Part shown: positions 23,601-34,734 of the stretch, in pieces
Layout: every line of letters starts with the position of its first letter
How positions within the stretch are numbered: position 1 is the first letter of the stretch
DNA from: Fallopia convolvulus
Lineage: Eukaryota > Streptophyta > Magnoliopsida > Caryophyllales > Polygonaceae
Reading direction: 5' to 3'
NCBI GenBank assembly: GCA_964016875.1
Contig: OZ024734.1
Location: forward strand, 56,127,496 to 56,191,495
DNA length: 64,000 nt
Position numbers and translations under genes: made by a program
The notes under the pieces: generated by a model
What the model saw: the letters and a program-made list of their open reading frames with translations, nothing else
Databases searched by the model: none
What the model was told of the DNA's origin: nothing

Positions 23601-24980
23601 TCAACGACGTTTACCTTCACTGCGTCGGGATGAGCACACCAGTATGGTTAATCGCGACGTTCCCGACGGTGATCTGTCGTAGCTTTTTTCTCCACCCTTT
23701 CACAAACACTCACGGGTTTTCTCAACTTTAGATCTTCTTCAAACCCAATCTGAGCAAAATGTTTTAGCGAGTTGGTGCCCGAGAGAATACTTTCGTGGCG
23801 GATTCTTAGTGAGCTCTTTATACAGATCTCCATCCCGATTGACTCACTAATGGAAGGCTTTCATGGCAGTTGGCACGTCACATTATAGGATAAAGATCTT
23901 CTCGCGGTTGAACTTGTCCAAATATTCTCGGGTAGATTCATGTGGCTTCTAGATTAATTATTCGGTACATGTCATTGGAATGTTTCTCAAATCTCTGATA
24001 ACTAGCGAATTGGACTCTGAATGAATGCATCAACTCAGTGAGAGAGTGGATGCTTCCTCGTGGAAGATTGACTAACCATTTCAAAGTTGTCCCCGCGAGA
24101 GCCGCACCGAAGCCCTTGCACATCAGTGCTTCCTGATAGTGATACGGGACGACACTAGTCATTATTTTCTGCTTAAATATAGCTACATGCCCATCCGGGT
24201 CTCCCGTTCCGTCGCAGGGACTCATGCTCGGGACCGAGAACTTTTTGGGTATATCGACTTAAGCGATGTTCGGAGCGAAGGGTGATTCATCATAACCGCC
24301 AACCACTTCTTTTTCGATGGGTCGAGGGACCCCAGGGATCTTAGCGAGTTGTTCGATGAACTGGTTTCGGATGATGTCTTCCAGATTTTGGGGACGATAG
24401 CGGTCCCAATCATCTTCATCATCCATGATCGTCCTCGAAGTAACAGGGACTAACTTCTCGTGTAGACCGAAGGCGAACGAGTACTCTAGCACCCCATCTA
24501 GTGTGGTTGTCTTGCGTGGGGGTAATGGATGGGACTCCCAAGACGATTGTTGGTAGGATGATGAACTTTGTTCCGGTGGATATTTCATTCCGACTAGTGG
24601 GGTTTCGAGAGGAACCTTCTCCCCCATTGGTTCGTGCTCGATCCGTCATTCGGGCGCGTGGGCCGACGGAGGAGACAAATTGCAATTGAGAACGCAACCC
24701 TTCATTATCGGAGGTTAATTGCTCAATGCTGGTTTTGTGCTTTTCGTTGCAAGCACGCTGATCTGTTAACTCCTCCTCGAGAGCTTGAAGTCTTAGGGAA
24801 AAATCTGACAACTCGACACGGAGCGCTACCGATGCAACCTAGTGTGCGCCACCATCAACTCCAGCGTTCAACTCTTGGCCCATTTCGTCGGAGTTGCTCA
24901 TGGCAACCGTTGGAATCTCTCGAATCTGGTGCAAAGGACCCTTTTTCGATCTAGGCCCCACGGTGGGCACCAAATTATTT
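20700..24980 (-). mobile_element. Decayed Ty3/Gypsy retrotransposon (Tat/Ogre-like)
   Basis: Read on the minus strand: TTTGGTGCCCACCGTGGGGC (near 24980), a primer-binding-type sequence; gag with a coiled coil (24811-24419) and GTTLKWLVNLPRGSI (24225-23938); a protease site with DTESS in place of DTGSS (near 23035); reverse transcriptase with KYPDWLANVVVVPKKNGKWR (22323-22084) and YIDDMLVKSK (near 21930); and RNase H with ATNNEVEYEALIFGL (near 20950). Integrase and the 3' LTR are absent. Many stops and frameshifts are present. The box DLNKACPKDSFPLPHID is typical of the Tat clade. Confidence 0.85.
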
Positions 24981-25577
24981 TGGACAAAAAATGTATAATC
25001 AATTTCTTGTCTTGAATTGGGGTTACAATAGAAAGAATCTAGGGAATACGATTGAAAATAATCGATGTAACCGATGATCGTAGAAGTGCAAGTTTTCTAT
25101 TGGTTTTTGAGCTCAAGTATGCTATGCATACATTGGAATGAATTTCAAAATCCACCTTAGATCTATTAAACTAGTCGTTTCCTCCATTTTGCCCACGATC
25201 TCCACGTTGTTATTTCGTATCTTAACTATTGGCCACCTCCCCACATTTGTCAGAGTAAGTAACCACTACGTATGATCGATCCTTCGGGTGGAAGACCCCT
25301 CTCTGCGACTGCAGCCTTCTTTCTTCATTCGAATGACTGCTAACTTCTTTCTGACCTTCGAGAGTCTCATGACTTCTATCTTCGCGCAAGTGCATGACAT
25401 CTCTTCTACCTCTGGGCCGCTTTGCTTAATGGGCTTACTGTTTTTAGGCCCAATAGTTTCTTAGTTCCTAAAAATGTACCTGAAATTTTTTGTTGAGGAT
25501 GAAGCAGCTAGTTCTAGCCATATACTATGCATGGCTTCATTTGATGAGCTTGCCCATGATCACCTCTGATCCTAGAT
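24981..25577. other. Probable 5' LTR remnant of the Gypsy element
   Basis: This stretch precedes the primer-binding-type sequence on the minus strand, where the 5' LTR should be. I could not fix an LTR start, and no second LTR exists in the window for comparison. Confidence 0.35.
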
Positions 25578-25853
25578 AATCATATGGTTTTTACTATCAT
25601 TGTTGCTTATGCTAGCTTGGGGAGTTGGAGTTATTATGCTACTATATATTTACTCATTTAAGCTGTATGCCACTCCCACATAAGTTGTGTACACGATAAA
25701 ATATCATTTGGGTACAATCATATGGTTTTTACTATCATTTTTGCTTATGCTAGCTTGGGGAATTGGAGTTATTACACTACTGTATATTTACTCATTTAAG
25801 CTGTATGACACTCCCACATATGTTGTGTACAAGTTAAAATATCATTTGGGTGA
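25578..25853. repeat. Tandem duplication of a 138-bp unit
   Basis: Units 25578-25715 and 25716-about 25853 are direct copies with a handful of differences. Both start AATCATATGGTTTTTACTAT and end near TATCATTTGGGT. The second copy carries a hydrophobic ORF that I regard as fortuitous. Confidence 0.85.
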
Positions 25854-26389
25854 TGTTGAAATTTTGTTCAGTGGGCATTTCTTAAAAGCTAGAACTGATG
25901 CATGACTTTGATTTAGCAGGTTTCAAGGCCATCGTTTATAACATTTTAAGGAGAGGCAAAAACTTAAAGATTACGCTAAATGTAATCCTAAAACTTTCTT
26001 GTGATTATAGCATTGCTTGTAATTTCTGTTTGCAATTTTGAAAATATATTCCCCTCCTAGCCTATTAGCTTAATAAGTAAAGCAATTGTGGTAATGCACA
26101 AAAATGTGGGTTCAACTCCAACAAAGAAATAAATCAAATTAGGAGGAGTGTATGAGAGCAAGATCAAGCAAATGAAGTTACTTGATGGTGGCAGAGATAA
26201 AGAGTGGTAGGAGATGGGTCGTCGACGTTGCAAGTGGGTGGTCTCGACGTGAAGTGACAAGCGGACAAGCGAGCAAAAGGCGTTGATGACAAGTAGGTAG
26301 CGTCGGCGTGAATGACAAGCGAACAAGCAATGAAGAAGAAAGGTCGATGTCGTAGTAAAAGTATCGATGGTTTTAAAATTTGAAAATAA
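25854..26389. other. Intergenic sequence, nothing recognised
   Basis: Low-complexity sequence with the motif GACAAGCG(G/A)ACAAGC repeated near 26249-26310. No gene is supported. Confidence 0.4.
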
Positions 26390-26937
26390 GGGAAATTTAT
26401 TTTGGTACCCCTGAGTTATTGTCTTTTCTTTTTGGTGTCCAAACACAAAATTTATTCATTTTGGTACCCTTCGGATTTAGAATTAGTTCAATGTGTAACC
26501 TAATTATTAAAAAAAGAAATTTCTGTTAAGATTTTTCGTGCAAATAAATAAAATGGAGACAAAAGAGGTCGACTTTCTTTTTAATTTGAACCCATTTATA
26601 ATCTTTGTGGAATCCTTTTTAATTTGAACCCATTTTAGAGCTTCCTTCATCTCCTCATTCTTCCTTCATCTCCTTATACATCTAATCGACTTTCCCGACC
26701 TCCCCTTCTTCGATTTCTTCATCACCGCCACTGCATTCATCTACCCTACTCCTTCAGATCTGTCGCCATTGAATCCATGCCTTAAATTAGATTTCCACAC
26801 CAAATTGGACACAAAGAAAGAAAGAAACCCCGTAAAAATTTCATATTCTAGCGTAAATGGGATAATTAAGGGGTTGATAATTGGTAATTTACCATAGATA
26901 TTAGCAACTGCTTCTATGGCTTTCTGTTGGTTTTATT

Positions 26938-27302
26938 TGTGGAATATGTCATCCCATAGAGCTATCAAGTCGGAGCTAAGGAAAAGCGTGGGATTTGCTA
27001 GCTAGCAAAGTGGGAAAATATCCACTCCTTTGGCGGGAATTGCACATCAAGTTTATTGTCCGGTTCAGCTTTATATTTGCTTATTTTAAATAAGTCGACC
27101 GGTTCACCGGTTTGTTGCTAGACTAGACTATATATAGTCACTTTCTTGTTTTCCAAGCCTTTCAATCGAACAGTGAGTGAGTGCTGAAAACACTCTCATG
27201 CTCGTGTTCTGATTCATGTAACTTTGCTCGATCTGAATCGATATTGAGAGAAATTATGGTTGATGAATTTATTTGATTCTTCCAATTACACAAAACTTCA
27301 CA
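26938..27302 (+). repeat. 5' LTR of Copia element 1
   Basis: 365 bp, TG...CA ends, about 99% identical to 31929-32293. It contains the TATA-like ACTATATATAGT near 27125. Confidence 0.95.
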
Positions 27303-27314
27303 TGGTATCAGAGC
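27303..27314 (+). promoter_or_regulatory. Primer-binding site of Copia element 1
   Basis: TGGTATCAGAGC directly follows the LTR. It is complementary to the 3' end of initiator tRNA-Met, as usual for plant Copia elements. Confidence 0.92.
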
Positions 27315-27449
27315 AATTGAAGTTTTGATTACCGATTTTTCTGTTGTTTACCTCAGTTTTGGGATTTTGGGGTTTTTTGGTTTTTCCGCTTCTAGATCGA
27401 CGATTGTTTTGTTCGATTAGCTTTCTGGCGTGGTTTGGGGTGATCGAAC

Positions 27450-28730
27450 ATGACGAAGGAGATACAGGAACAGCTGAAGGAACTACGTGAGAGGGAGGCG
27501 ATGCAGGTAGCGAACATGATTGATCCTCTCTTGCTCAACAACTCAGATTTTCCAGGTATGTCTCTGACTACGGTGGCTTTCGATGGAAGGAACTTTTCAG
27601 CTTGGAGTAGGCAGGTTCAAAGGGCTTTGATGGCGAAGATGAAGCTCAGTTTCATCGATGGCACAGGAGTAAGGCCAGAGGCTGGGTCGGCAGATCACGA
27701 ACGATGGAAGAGATGCGACTCGATGGTCGCTTGCTGGATCTTGAATTCCATGACGAATTAGGTCTCCAGCAGCTTTGCTTACACCAGATCTGCGCGACTT
27801 TTATGGGTTGATATTTGTGAGCGATATCAGCGGAATAACGCTCCGATGATCTACCAGCTGAAGCAGGAATTATCGCAGATCACACAAGGTAACTCTTCCG
27901 TTACTCACTATTACTGCAAATTGAAGAGATGCTGGGATGAGATCTATGATTTAACTGGATTACCTTCTTGCTCGTGTGGAGCTGTTGAAACCTGCAAGTG
28001 TAATCTGACTGCTAGGGTGTTATAGCAAGATAATCGAGATAAGGTGATGGAATTCTTGTAGAAATTGAATGGAGATTATGAACCTGTGAAAACTCAGATT
28101 GTGTCAATGGATCCACTGCCAAACGTTAGTAAAGTTTTCTCAACTGTTCTGGGGGTTGAGACACAGAGACAAGTCACAGGAACGGTGAGCATTGAGACTT
28201 CAGCATTCATGGCTTCACAAGGCAATGGAGGAAGGAATGGGAATCGAGATTATGATGCTGGGAAAAATTCTTCAGAATCAAGCCGCAGTAACACCTTTGG
28301 AGGTGAAAAGAGAGACTACATGAAGACAAAAGACAAGAGAACTTGTTTTCATTGCAAGGAAGTTGGGCACATTAAGGAGAATTGCTTTGAGTTGATTGGT
28401 TATCCTGACTGGTATAAAGGGAAAAAGATGAGAAAAGGGGGAAGGCTGGCTGGAAATGTTGAAACAGAAGCTCAGGGTTATGTTGAGTCACCTCTGGATC
28501 AGGGCAGCAATGGAGATCAGAGATCAGGAATAGAGCAGAATCTAGTACAGGAAGTAACTACACTCTTCAGTGCTTGTCAAGACGTGATGAAGGCCTTCAG
28601 ATCAGAAAGGGCTCTTGATGCAGAAGTCAGGGGAGGAAAGGGATACAGACAGACAAGAGAGGGTCTTGCAGCTATGAAGCCAAAGGAAAGAGCAACTTCC
28701 ATTTTGCAGGTATATCTATCTCAGTTTTAA
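27450..28730 (+). pseudogene. Copia 1 gag with nonsense codons
   Basis: It starts MTKEIQEQLKELREREAMQV and includes TTVAFDGRNFSAWSRQVQRA and the zinc knuckle CFHCKEVGHIKENC (about 28348-28390). TAG stops lie at 27759, 28023 and near 28060; in each case the surrounding gag pattern suggests a former CAG. The last part (28065-28730) is open and then shifts frame before the protease. Confidence 0.88.
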
Positions 28731-28739
28731 ATGCTATTC

Positions 28740-31700
28740 AAAACACTAGTGAAGATTGGATAGTTGATAGTGGAGCATCAGATCACATGACCTCATTTTT
28801 TGAGTTATTGATAGCACCAAGAGATGTGAATTATCCAGTTCATATAATTCTGCCAGATGGAAGCACGAAGTCTGTGCAAACTTTAGGAGATGTGAGAATC
28901 AATGAGAATTTGATTCTCAAAGATGTGTTATATGTGCCTGATTTTAGATACAACTTGTTGTCTGTGAGCAAGTTAGTTTCACAAGGAATTTTGGATGCAC
29001 ATTTTCACAAAGAATGTTGCACTCTGTAGGACCATTTGACTAAAGCTTGTGTGGCAAGAGGAGAAGGTTCAGGAGGCTTATTCAGGATTAAAGCTGGACA
29101 CAAAGGGAAGAATAGTTCTGCAGTTTTAGACTCTAGCTACTTGTTGCTTAAACAGAGAGATACTCATAGTTGTTCTGTTAATAAAGCTCTGGATTATGTT
29201 TTGATGCATCAAAGACTTGGGCATGTTTCAGTTTCTAAGATGGATCATATGTCTTGCTTTAAGAATTTATCCAGTAAAGGTTTTGTTTGTGATACTTGTC
29301 CACTTGCAAAATTTCACAAATTAAGTTCTCCTCCTAGTTCATCTTATGCATCAAATATTTTTGATTTAGTACATGTGGATCTCTGGGGTCCATATAAAAC
29401 AGGTGCTCTTAATGGAGAAAGTTATTTCCTCACTATTGTGGATGACCACAGTAGAGGGACTTGGACATACCTCTTGCACAGGAAGCAACAGGCTTGTGAG
29501 ATTCTGGATGCTTTTGTCAGATATGTAGCCACTCAATTTGGTGTCAGGGTGAAGACAGTCAGGACAGACAATGGTGGTGAATTTGTCAACAAAGAATGCC
29601 AAGGAATGTTGTCAGATCATGGGATTGTGCATTAGAGAACAATGGTTTATCGGCCAGAGCAGAATGGGGTGGTTGAAAGGAAACACAGGCATTTGCTTGA
29701 CACAACCAGGGCTTTGAGAATTCAGGCAAGCTTACCACACTATTTCTGGGGAGAATGTGTTCTCACTGCAACTTATATAATAAATAAGATGCCTAGTGCA
29801 AAACTAGGCTGGAAAACACCTTATGAGGTGTTGTTTTCAAAGGAGCCAGACTATGATAACCTTAGGGTTTTTGGTTGCCTTTGCTATGGATACAAAGCAC
29901 CTAAGCCAAGTGATAAACTAGAGGCTAGGGGCAGAAAATGTGTATTTATTGGATACCCGCCGAATGCAAAAGGATATAAGCTCTATGATCTAGAAAGCAA
30001 AGATGTATTTTGTAGCAAAGATGTCTTGTTTCATGAGCATGTGTTCCCATTTTCAAAGCCAAGTGCAGAGACCACCGAGGGCATTCAGAGAGCAACTACA
30101 ATGCCAATTGCAGCAGAGGAAATGGAGGAATGTTTATTGCCTACAACAGGAGATGTACTGCTCGACATGAGCAATAGACATCATCATGTTGATGAAGAGC
30201 AGATTGATCACAATATTGGGAGCTCAACGACTCAGCTCCAAATTCATGATGCAGGAACTCCTATCTTGCCAATTCAAAACTTGAGAAGGAGTTCTAGAGA
30301 AAGACATGTGCCACTGTGGCACAATGATTATGTGGTCAACTCAGTAGAGACATGATATTTTGTGTCATTGGCCAATGTTATGAAAGTGCAAGAGCCTCAG
30401 AGTTATAACGAGGCACGAATGGATCCAAGGTGGCAAGATGCTATGAAAGCAGAACTAGATGCACTAGAGAGGAATGGGACATGGTGCTTGACCTCCTTAC
30501 CTCAGGGAAAACAAGCAATCAAGTCTAAATGGGTGTTTAAAGTGAAATTTAGGCCGAATGGAGAGATTGAAAGGTACAAGGCCAGATTAGTAGTGAAGGG
30601 ATTCAGTCAAAACTAGGTAAAGATTATAGGCACACCTTTTCTCCAGTTGCCAAGGTTCCTACAGTGAGGATACTCATTGCTATAGCTACAGCCAAAGGGT
30701 GGAATTTACATCAATTAGATGTAAATAATGCATTTTTGCATGGGAGATTAGAAGAAGATATATATATGGAAATACCTGAAGGGTATGAAGGAGGAATGGA
30801 GGGGCAAGTATGTAAGCTAGAGAGATCTCTGTATGGTCTTAAACAGGCCTCCCGACAATGGAACATGGAATTGATAGGTTTTCTTTTAGGACTGGGGTAT
30901 GTTCAATCTCATTCTGATTATTCTTTGTTTGTGAAACAGAATGGTGAGTCAATGACAATAATGCTAGTTTATGTTGATGATATACTCATCACTGGGAATG
31001 ATCTACATGAAATAGACTCTGTTAAGAGGGCTTTGCATGCTAAATACACCATCAAGGATCTCGGACTGGCCAGATATTTCCTAGGAATGGAGTTATACAG
31101 GGATGAAAGAGGGGTGATACTCAGTCAGCCGAAATACATCAAGGATATCTTGAAAGGCTGTCAAATGGAAAATTGCAAGGTGACAAAGGTGCCATTGCCA
31201 ACTGGTCTCAAGCTCAGACAAGATGAAGGAGACATTTTTGTGGATGCAGAAAAATACAGAAGAGTGGTAGGGAAGTTACTGTATTTATCACTCACCAGAC
31301 CAGACATTTCTTACAGTGTTCAACATCTTAGCCAATTTGTATCTCAACCAAGACTCCCACATTGGCATGTTGTCTCTCATGTTTTGAGATATTTGAGTGG
31401 CACCAGCACATTAGGCTTACACTACCTTGTACAGAGCACTTTGAAGCTAACTGGATTCTCTGATGCGGATTGGGCATCATGTCTTACAACCAGAAGGTCA
31501 CTCTCAGGATTTTGCGTTTTCTTAGGTCATTCCCTGGTGTCTTGGAAAACCAAGAAACAAAGCACGGTCTCTAGATCATCTGCAGAGGCAGAATATAGTA
31601 GCATGGCATCCACTACAACAGAATTGATTTGGTCCAGCTATTTGCTAAATGACTTGAAGATTCCAGTGCCTCTGCCTATAGTACTATTTTATGACAACAA

Positions 31701-31920
31701 GGCTGCACAGCAGTTGGCTGCCAACCCCTGCTTTCATGAGAGAACGAAACACGTCGACTTAGACTGCCATTTTATTCGAGAAAGGGTGCAATCTGGTTTC
31801 TTGGAGACGGCTTACATCAACACTGGATTACAGTTAGCGGACTTAATGACCAAGGCACTAAACCATGGCCAGCATGACTTCCTTTCCAGCAAGTTGGGCA
31901 TTTGCAACGCTCCAACTTGA
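28740..31920 (+). pseudogene. Copia 1 protease, integrase, reverse transcriptase, RNase H
   Basis: Domains in order: protease WIVDSGASDHM (28758-28790); integrase zinc region HQRLGHVSVSK...CDTCPLAK and catalytic core HVDLWGP, RTDNGGEF, PEQNGVVERKH (29200-29690); reverse transcriptase with LHQLDVNNAFLHG, SLYGLKQASRQW and YVDDILITGND (30540-31010); RNase H with FSDADWAS and SSAEAEYSSM (31450-31620). Breaks: TAG near 29027, TAG near 29633, TGA near 30353, and TAG with a one-base loss near 30614. The last 418 codons are open. Confidence 0.92.
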
Positions 31921-31928
31921 GGGGAGGA

Positions 31929-32293
31929 TGTGGAATATGTCATCCCATAGAGCTATCAAGTCGGAGCAAAGGAAAAGCGTGGGATTTGCTAGCTTGCAAA
32001 GTGGGAAAATATCCACTCCTTTGGCGGGAATTGCACACCAAGTTTATTGTCCGGTTCAGCTTTATATTTGCTTATTTTAAATAAGTCGACCGGTTCACCG
32101 GTTTGTTGCTAGACTAGACTATATATAGTCACTTTCTTGTTTTCCAAGCCTTTCAATCGAACAGTGAGTGAGTGCTGAAAACACTCTCATGCTCGTGTTC
32201 TGATTCATGTAACTTTGCTCGATCTGAATCGATATTGAGAGAAATTATGGTTGATGAATTTGTTTGATTCTTCCAATTACACAAAACTTCACA
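31929..32293 (+). repeat. 3' LTR of Copia element 1
   Basis: 365 bp; preceded by the purine tract AGGGGAGGA. It differs from the 5' LTR at four bases. Confidence 0.95.
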
Positions 32294-32729
32294 TTATCAT
32301 TTATCATGGTGAGCAATTTGAGCACCACCTTGTGCAGAAATTTGGAGCAAATTAGAAAAAAAAAGAGGAAGAAGGATTAATTTAGGATTTGTGAAGCAGA
32401 TAGAGGTATTGATTATTACATGTGTCATTGGATTTAATAACTCAAGGATTGATTAAAAAGGATCCCATTTAATTTGCAAACTCGCAGATGGTGTATTGGC
32501 TCATAAGTGAATCGTTAATCGTGTATCTGGACAAGGTTCGATTACTTCCGTGTCTATTTTATTTATTTTAACGAAAAATCTAACAAAAACTTTTTTTTTG
32601 TAATAATTAGGTTACGAAAAGAACTAATTCTAAACATGAGGAGTAACAAAAGGAATAAGTGTTTTTTTCTAGGACACTAAAAGAAAAAGACAAACTCAGG
32701 GGTACCAAGAGGAATTTTCCTAAAAATAA

Positions 32730-33075
32730 AAAAGTATTGAAATAAAGGGAGTTAAAATGAATTTCAAAAAAAATGGTGATTTGGCAAATGTGGCAACGTG
32801 GTCCTATAAAAGATATGGGACAGAGAGAGAATTGGGGCAAAGTTTCGGGACAGAAGATTCGAACCGACCAACCCATACTAATTATTTTCACTTCGAGGAC
32901 GATCATCAAACAAAAATTTCGTCAAAAGTTTGCCTTCGACTTTCTGGACACGTCACCGAATGATTAATGGCAATGTGATCAACATTTTCCAAACTAGTAT
33001 AGAACATTCCTATTGAACCTCCAACATTTTTTCTCATTTTCTGATTGGGACCACTATTCACTAATAACATGTTTA
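32730..33075. other. Intergenic sequence, nothing recognised
   Basis: A 346-bp stretch between two DNA transposons. No gene or repeat ends seen. Confidence 0.4.
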
Positions 33076-34201
33076 GAGCATGTGCAACCAAGAGAAATCA
33101 AACTCCTCTTTGCACTCTCTTTCTTAAAAAGGAGCTCCTTTTGGTTGTAAAAATTGAAAAGGGAATCACCTTTCAAAGAGGAATGAGAGTAATCCCCCTT
33201 CTATAGAGGAATGAATGTTTTGACCCTTGTGCCCAAAGAGGAACATTCATAAGTTTTTTTATATAGAAATCACACATCTTCATTAAGCTAAATCAAGTTC
33301 AAGTACATCATAAAACTCAAGCGAAAAGAAAAGACTACTAGAAACAACAAAGGGTATGCTTATTGACAAAGTTGACATATATATGATATATCCAACTTTC
33401 AACTAACTTCATTTATTTCATTTCAACCTATCATTAAATATATTTCCAACAAAATAATAATTAATGTTGATATTTAAAAAAAAAATTGATCAATTTTTAT
33501 AGTCTTTTATTATCTATAAATAAAGTCTAATATTGTTGTTCATTTTTCACAAACTCATCTTAATTTCTCTCTCTCCTTCACTACTACTATTACCTTCCAT
33601 GGATAACCACAATAAAAATCCAAATAACTTAAACACCCAATATAATTTAAATACATTTAATTTAGATCAAGTTCAAGTCATGCTACAAATGTTTGGTAAT
33701 CAACCAAGGTCAATTAATCCAAATTACATCGAAACATTACCACAAATTCTTCTCAATCAATTTCAACAAAGATTGTTTACTAAACGTCAAGAGAGTACTA
33801 GAAAAGATGTTGAGCATGCCTTTGGGGTACTACAATCTCGATTTGCAATAATACGACAATGTTTTTTTGAAGTTGTCTTAATGTTAATTAAGTTTAGTTT
33901 TTAAATTAATAATTAGTTTATATTATCTTAAATCCAAATTATTTAATTAAATTTAATTTATTATTAATTTATTTGATTAACTAACTTTATAAAAAATATT
34001 GAATGATATAAAATATGTAGAAAGTAGGAGAGAGGAAGTAAAAGGGAATACCTTTGTTTTGTTGTGGGGGAAAATAGAAAGAGAGGAAGAGAAGGAAGAA
34101 AGGAAAAGTGATGTGAATGATAGAGAAAATGAGGTGTCAAAAGGAGAAAAGAAGAGAGAAAAGTGAGAGATGATTGTACATCCTCTTGATTGCACATTCT
34201 C
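33076..34201 (+). mobile_element. PIF/Harbinger element with internal deletion
   Basis: The ends GAGCATGTGCAACCAAGAG and, inverted, GAGAATGTGCAATCAAGAG form the terminal inverted repeat. TTA lies on both sides (33073-33075, 34202-34204), the 3-bp duplication of this superfamily. Length 1126 bp. Inside is an ORF that joins an N-terminal piece to the last conserved block of the DDE nuclease, so most of the transposase is gone. Confidence 0.88.
33598..33903 (+). pseudogene. Internally deleted Harbinger transposase ORF
   Basis: ORF starting MDNHNKNPNNLNTQYNLNTF (ATG 33598), then QQRLFTKRQESTRKDVEHAFGVLQSRFAIIRQC. The segment RKDVEHAFGVLQSRFAI is the conserved C-terminal block of plant PIF/Harbinger nucleases. 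The catalytic Asp residues upstream are missing. It is a deletion derivative, not a working enzyme. Confidence 0.8.
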
Positions 34202-34412
34202 TTATCTAGGCTTGTGCTTCAATCTTCCAATACATCAAGTCTCCAACCTCAAAACCCACCACAGATGAACTCGTGGGTGAATGAAATTAAGACCTACAAA
34301 GCCTAAAGACACGTCTAACTAGATCAGGAAATTCAAGGTTACGGTTGACATTTTACAATGTGTAACCCATAATAATAATAATAATCAAAACCCAAAGTGG
34401 CAAACTTGAGAC

Positions 34413-34478
34413 GGTTAGCAAGACACCGACCCAACTGTTTACAGAGAAGACAATAGGGTTAGCAAGACACCGACCCAA
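34413..34478. repeat. 23-bp exact direct repeat downstream of the MFAP1 gene
   Basis: GTTAGCAAGACACCGACCCA followed by ACT occurs twice, about 43 bp apart (34413-34435 and 34456-34478), in the likely 3' UTR or just past it. Confidence 0.75.
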
Positions 34479-34734
34479 CTTACTGATTACGAGTTCTGAC
34501 CATAAAAAACACATCACAATCGAGTCACAATGGCATCATTTAATTCTGTTGCCAGAATGCATAGGTAGGTACAAAATCATTGCTCTCTAATTCGATAGAA
34601 AAGTGAGTTACAATAGGAAGAGTTGGTCATTCGATCAATTTCATATTACATTACAGTAATCAAACAGGGGACATGCAACTCAAAATACTGTGAACCTTGG
34701 CTTTAAATCCAATGACCTGCTAAATAATTTTCAG

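Larger units (their letters stand above)
26938..32293 (+). mobile_element. Complete Ty1/Copia retrotransposon, recently inserted but defective
   Basis: Two 365-bp LTRs (26938-27302, 31929-32293) start TGTGGAAT and end TTCACA and differ at only four positions by eye. The primer-binding site TGGTATCAGAGC (27303-27314, initiator tRNA-Met) and a polypurine tract (31920-31928) are present. The flanks TTATT and TTATC agree at four of five bases. Gag, protease, integrase, reverse transcriptase and RNase H are in the Copia order but broken by at least seven stops, mostly TAG. Confidence 0.95.
26390..32720. mobile_element. Long-TIR Mutator-like element, split by a Copia element
   Basis: About 175 bp at 26390-26565 matches, inverted, 32545-32720 (both contain TTGGTACCCCTGAGTT, TTTAGAATTAGTTC and AATAAATAAAAT). 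The flanks TGAAAATAA (26381-26389) and TAAAAATAA (32721-32729) fit a 9-bp duplication with one mismatch. Without the Copia insertion (26938-32293) the element is about 970 bp and has no transposase. The termini are related to those of the element at 43776-44586. Confidence 0.8.

Noticed and set aside
25687..25905. 72-codon ORF with a hydrophobic stretch, like a small membrane protein
   Set aside because: It crosses the junction of a tandem duplication in non-coding sequence; codon use and context give no support.
33964..34197. Minus-strand Phe/Leu/Ser-rich ORFs
   Set aside because: They come from a purine-rich low-complexity stretch inside the Harbinger element.
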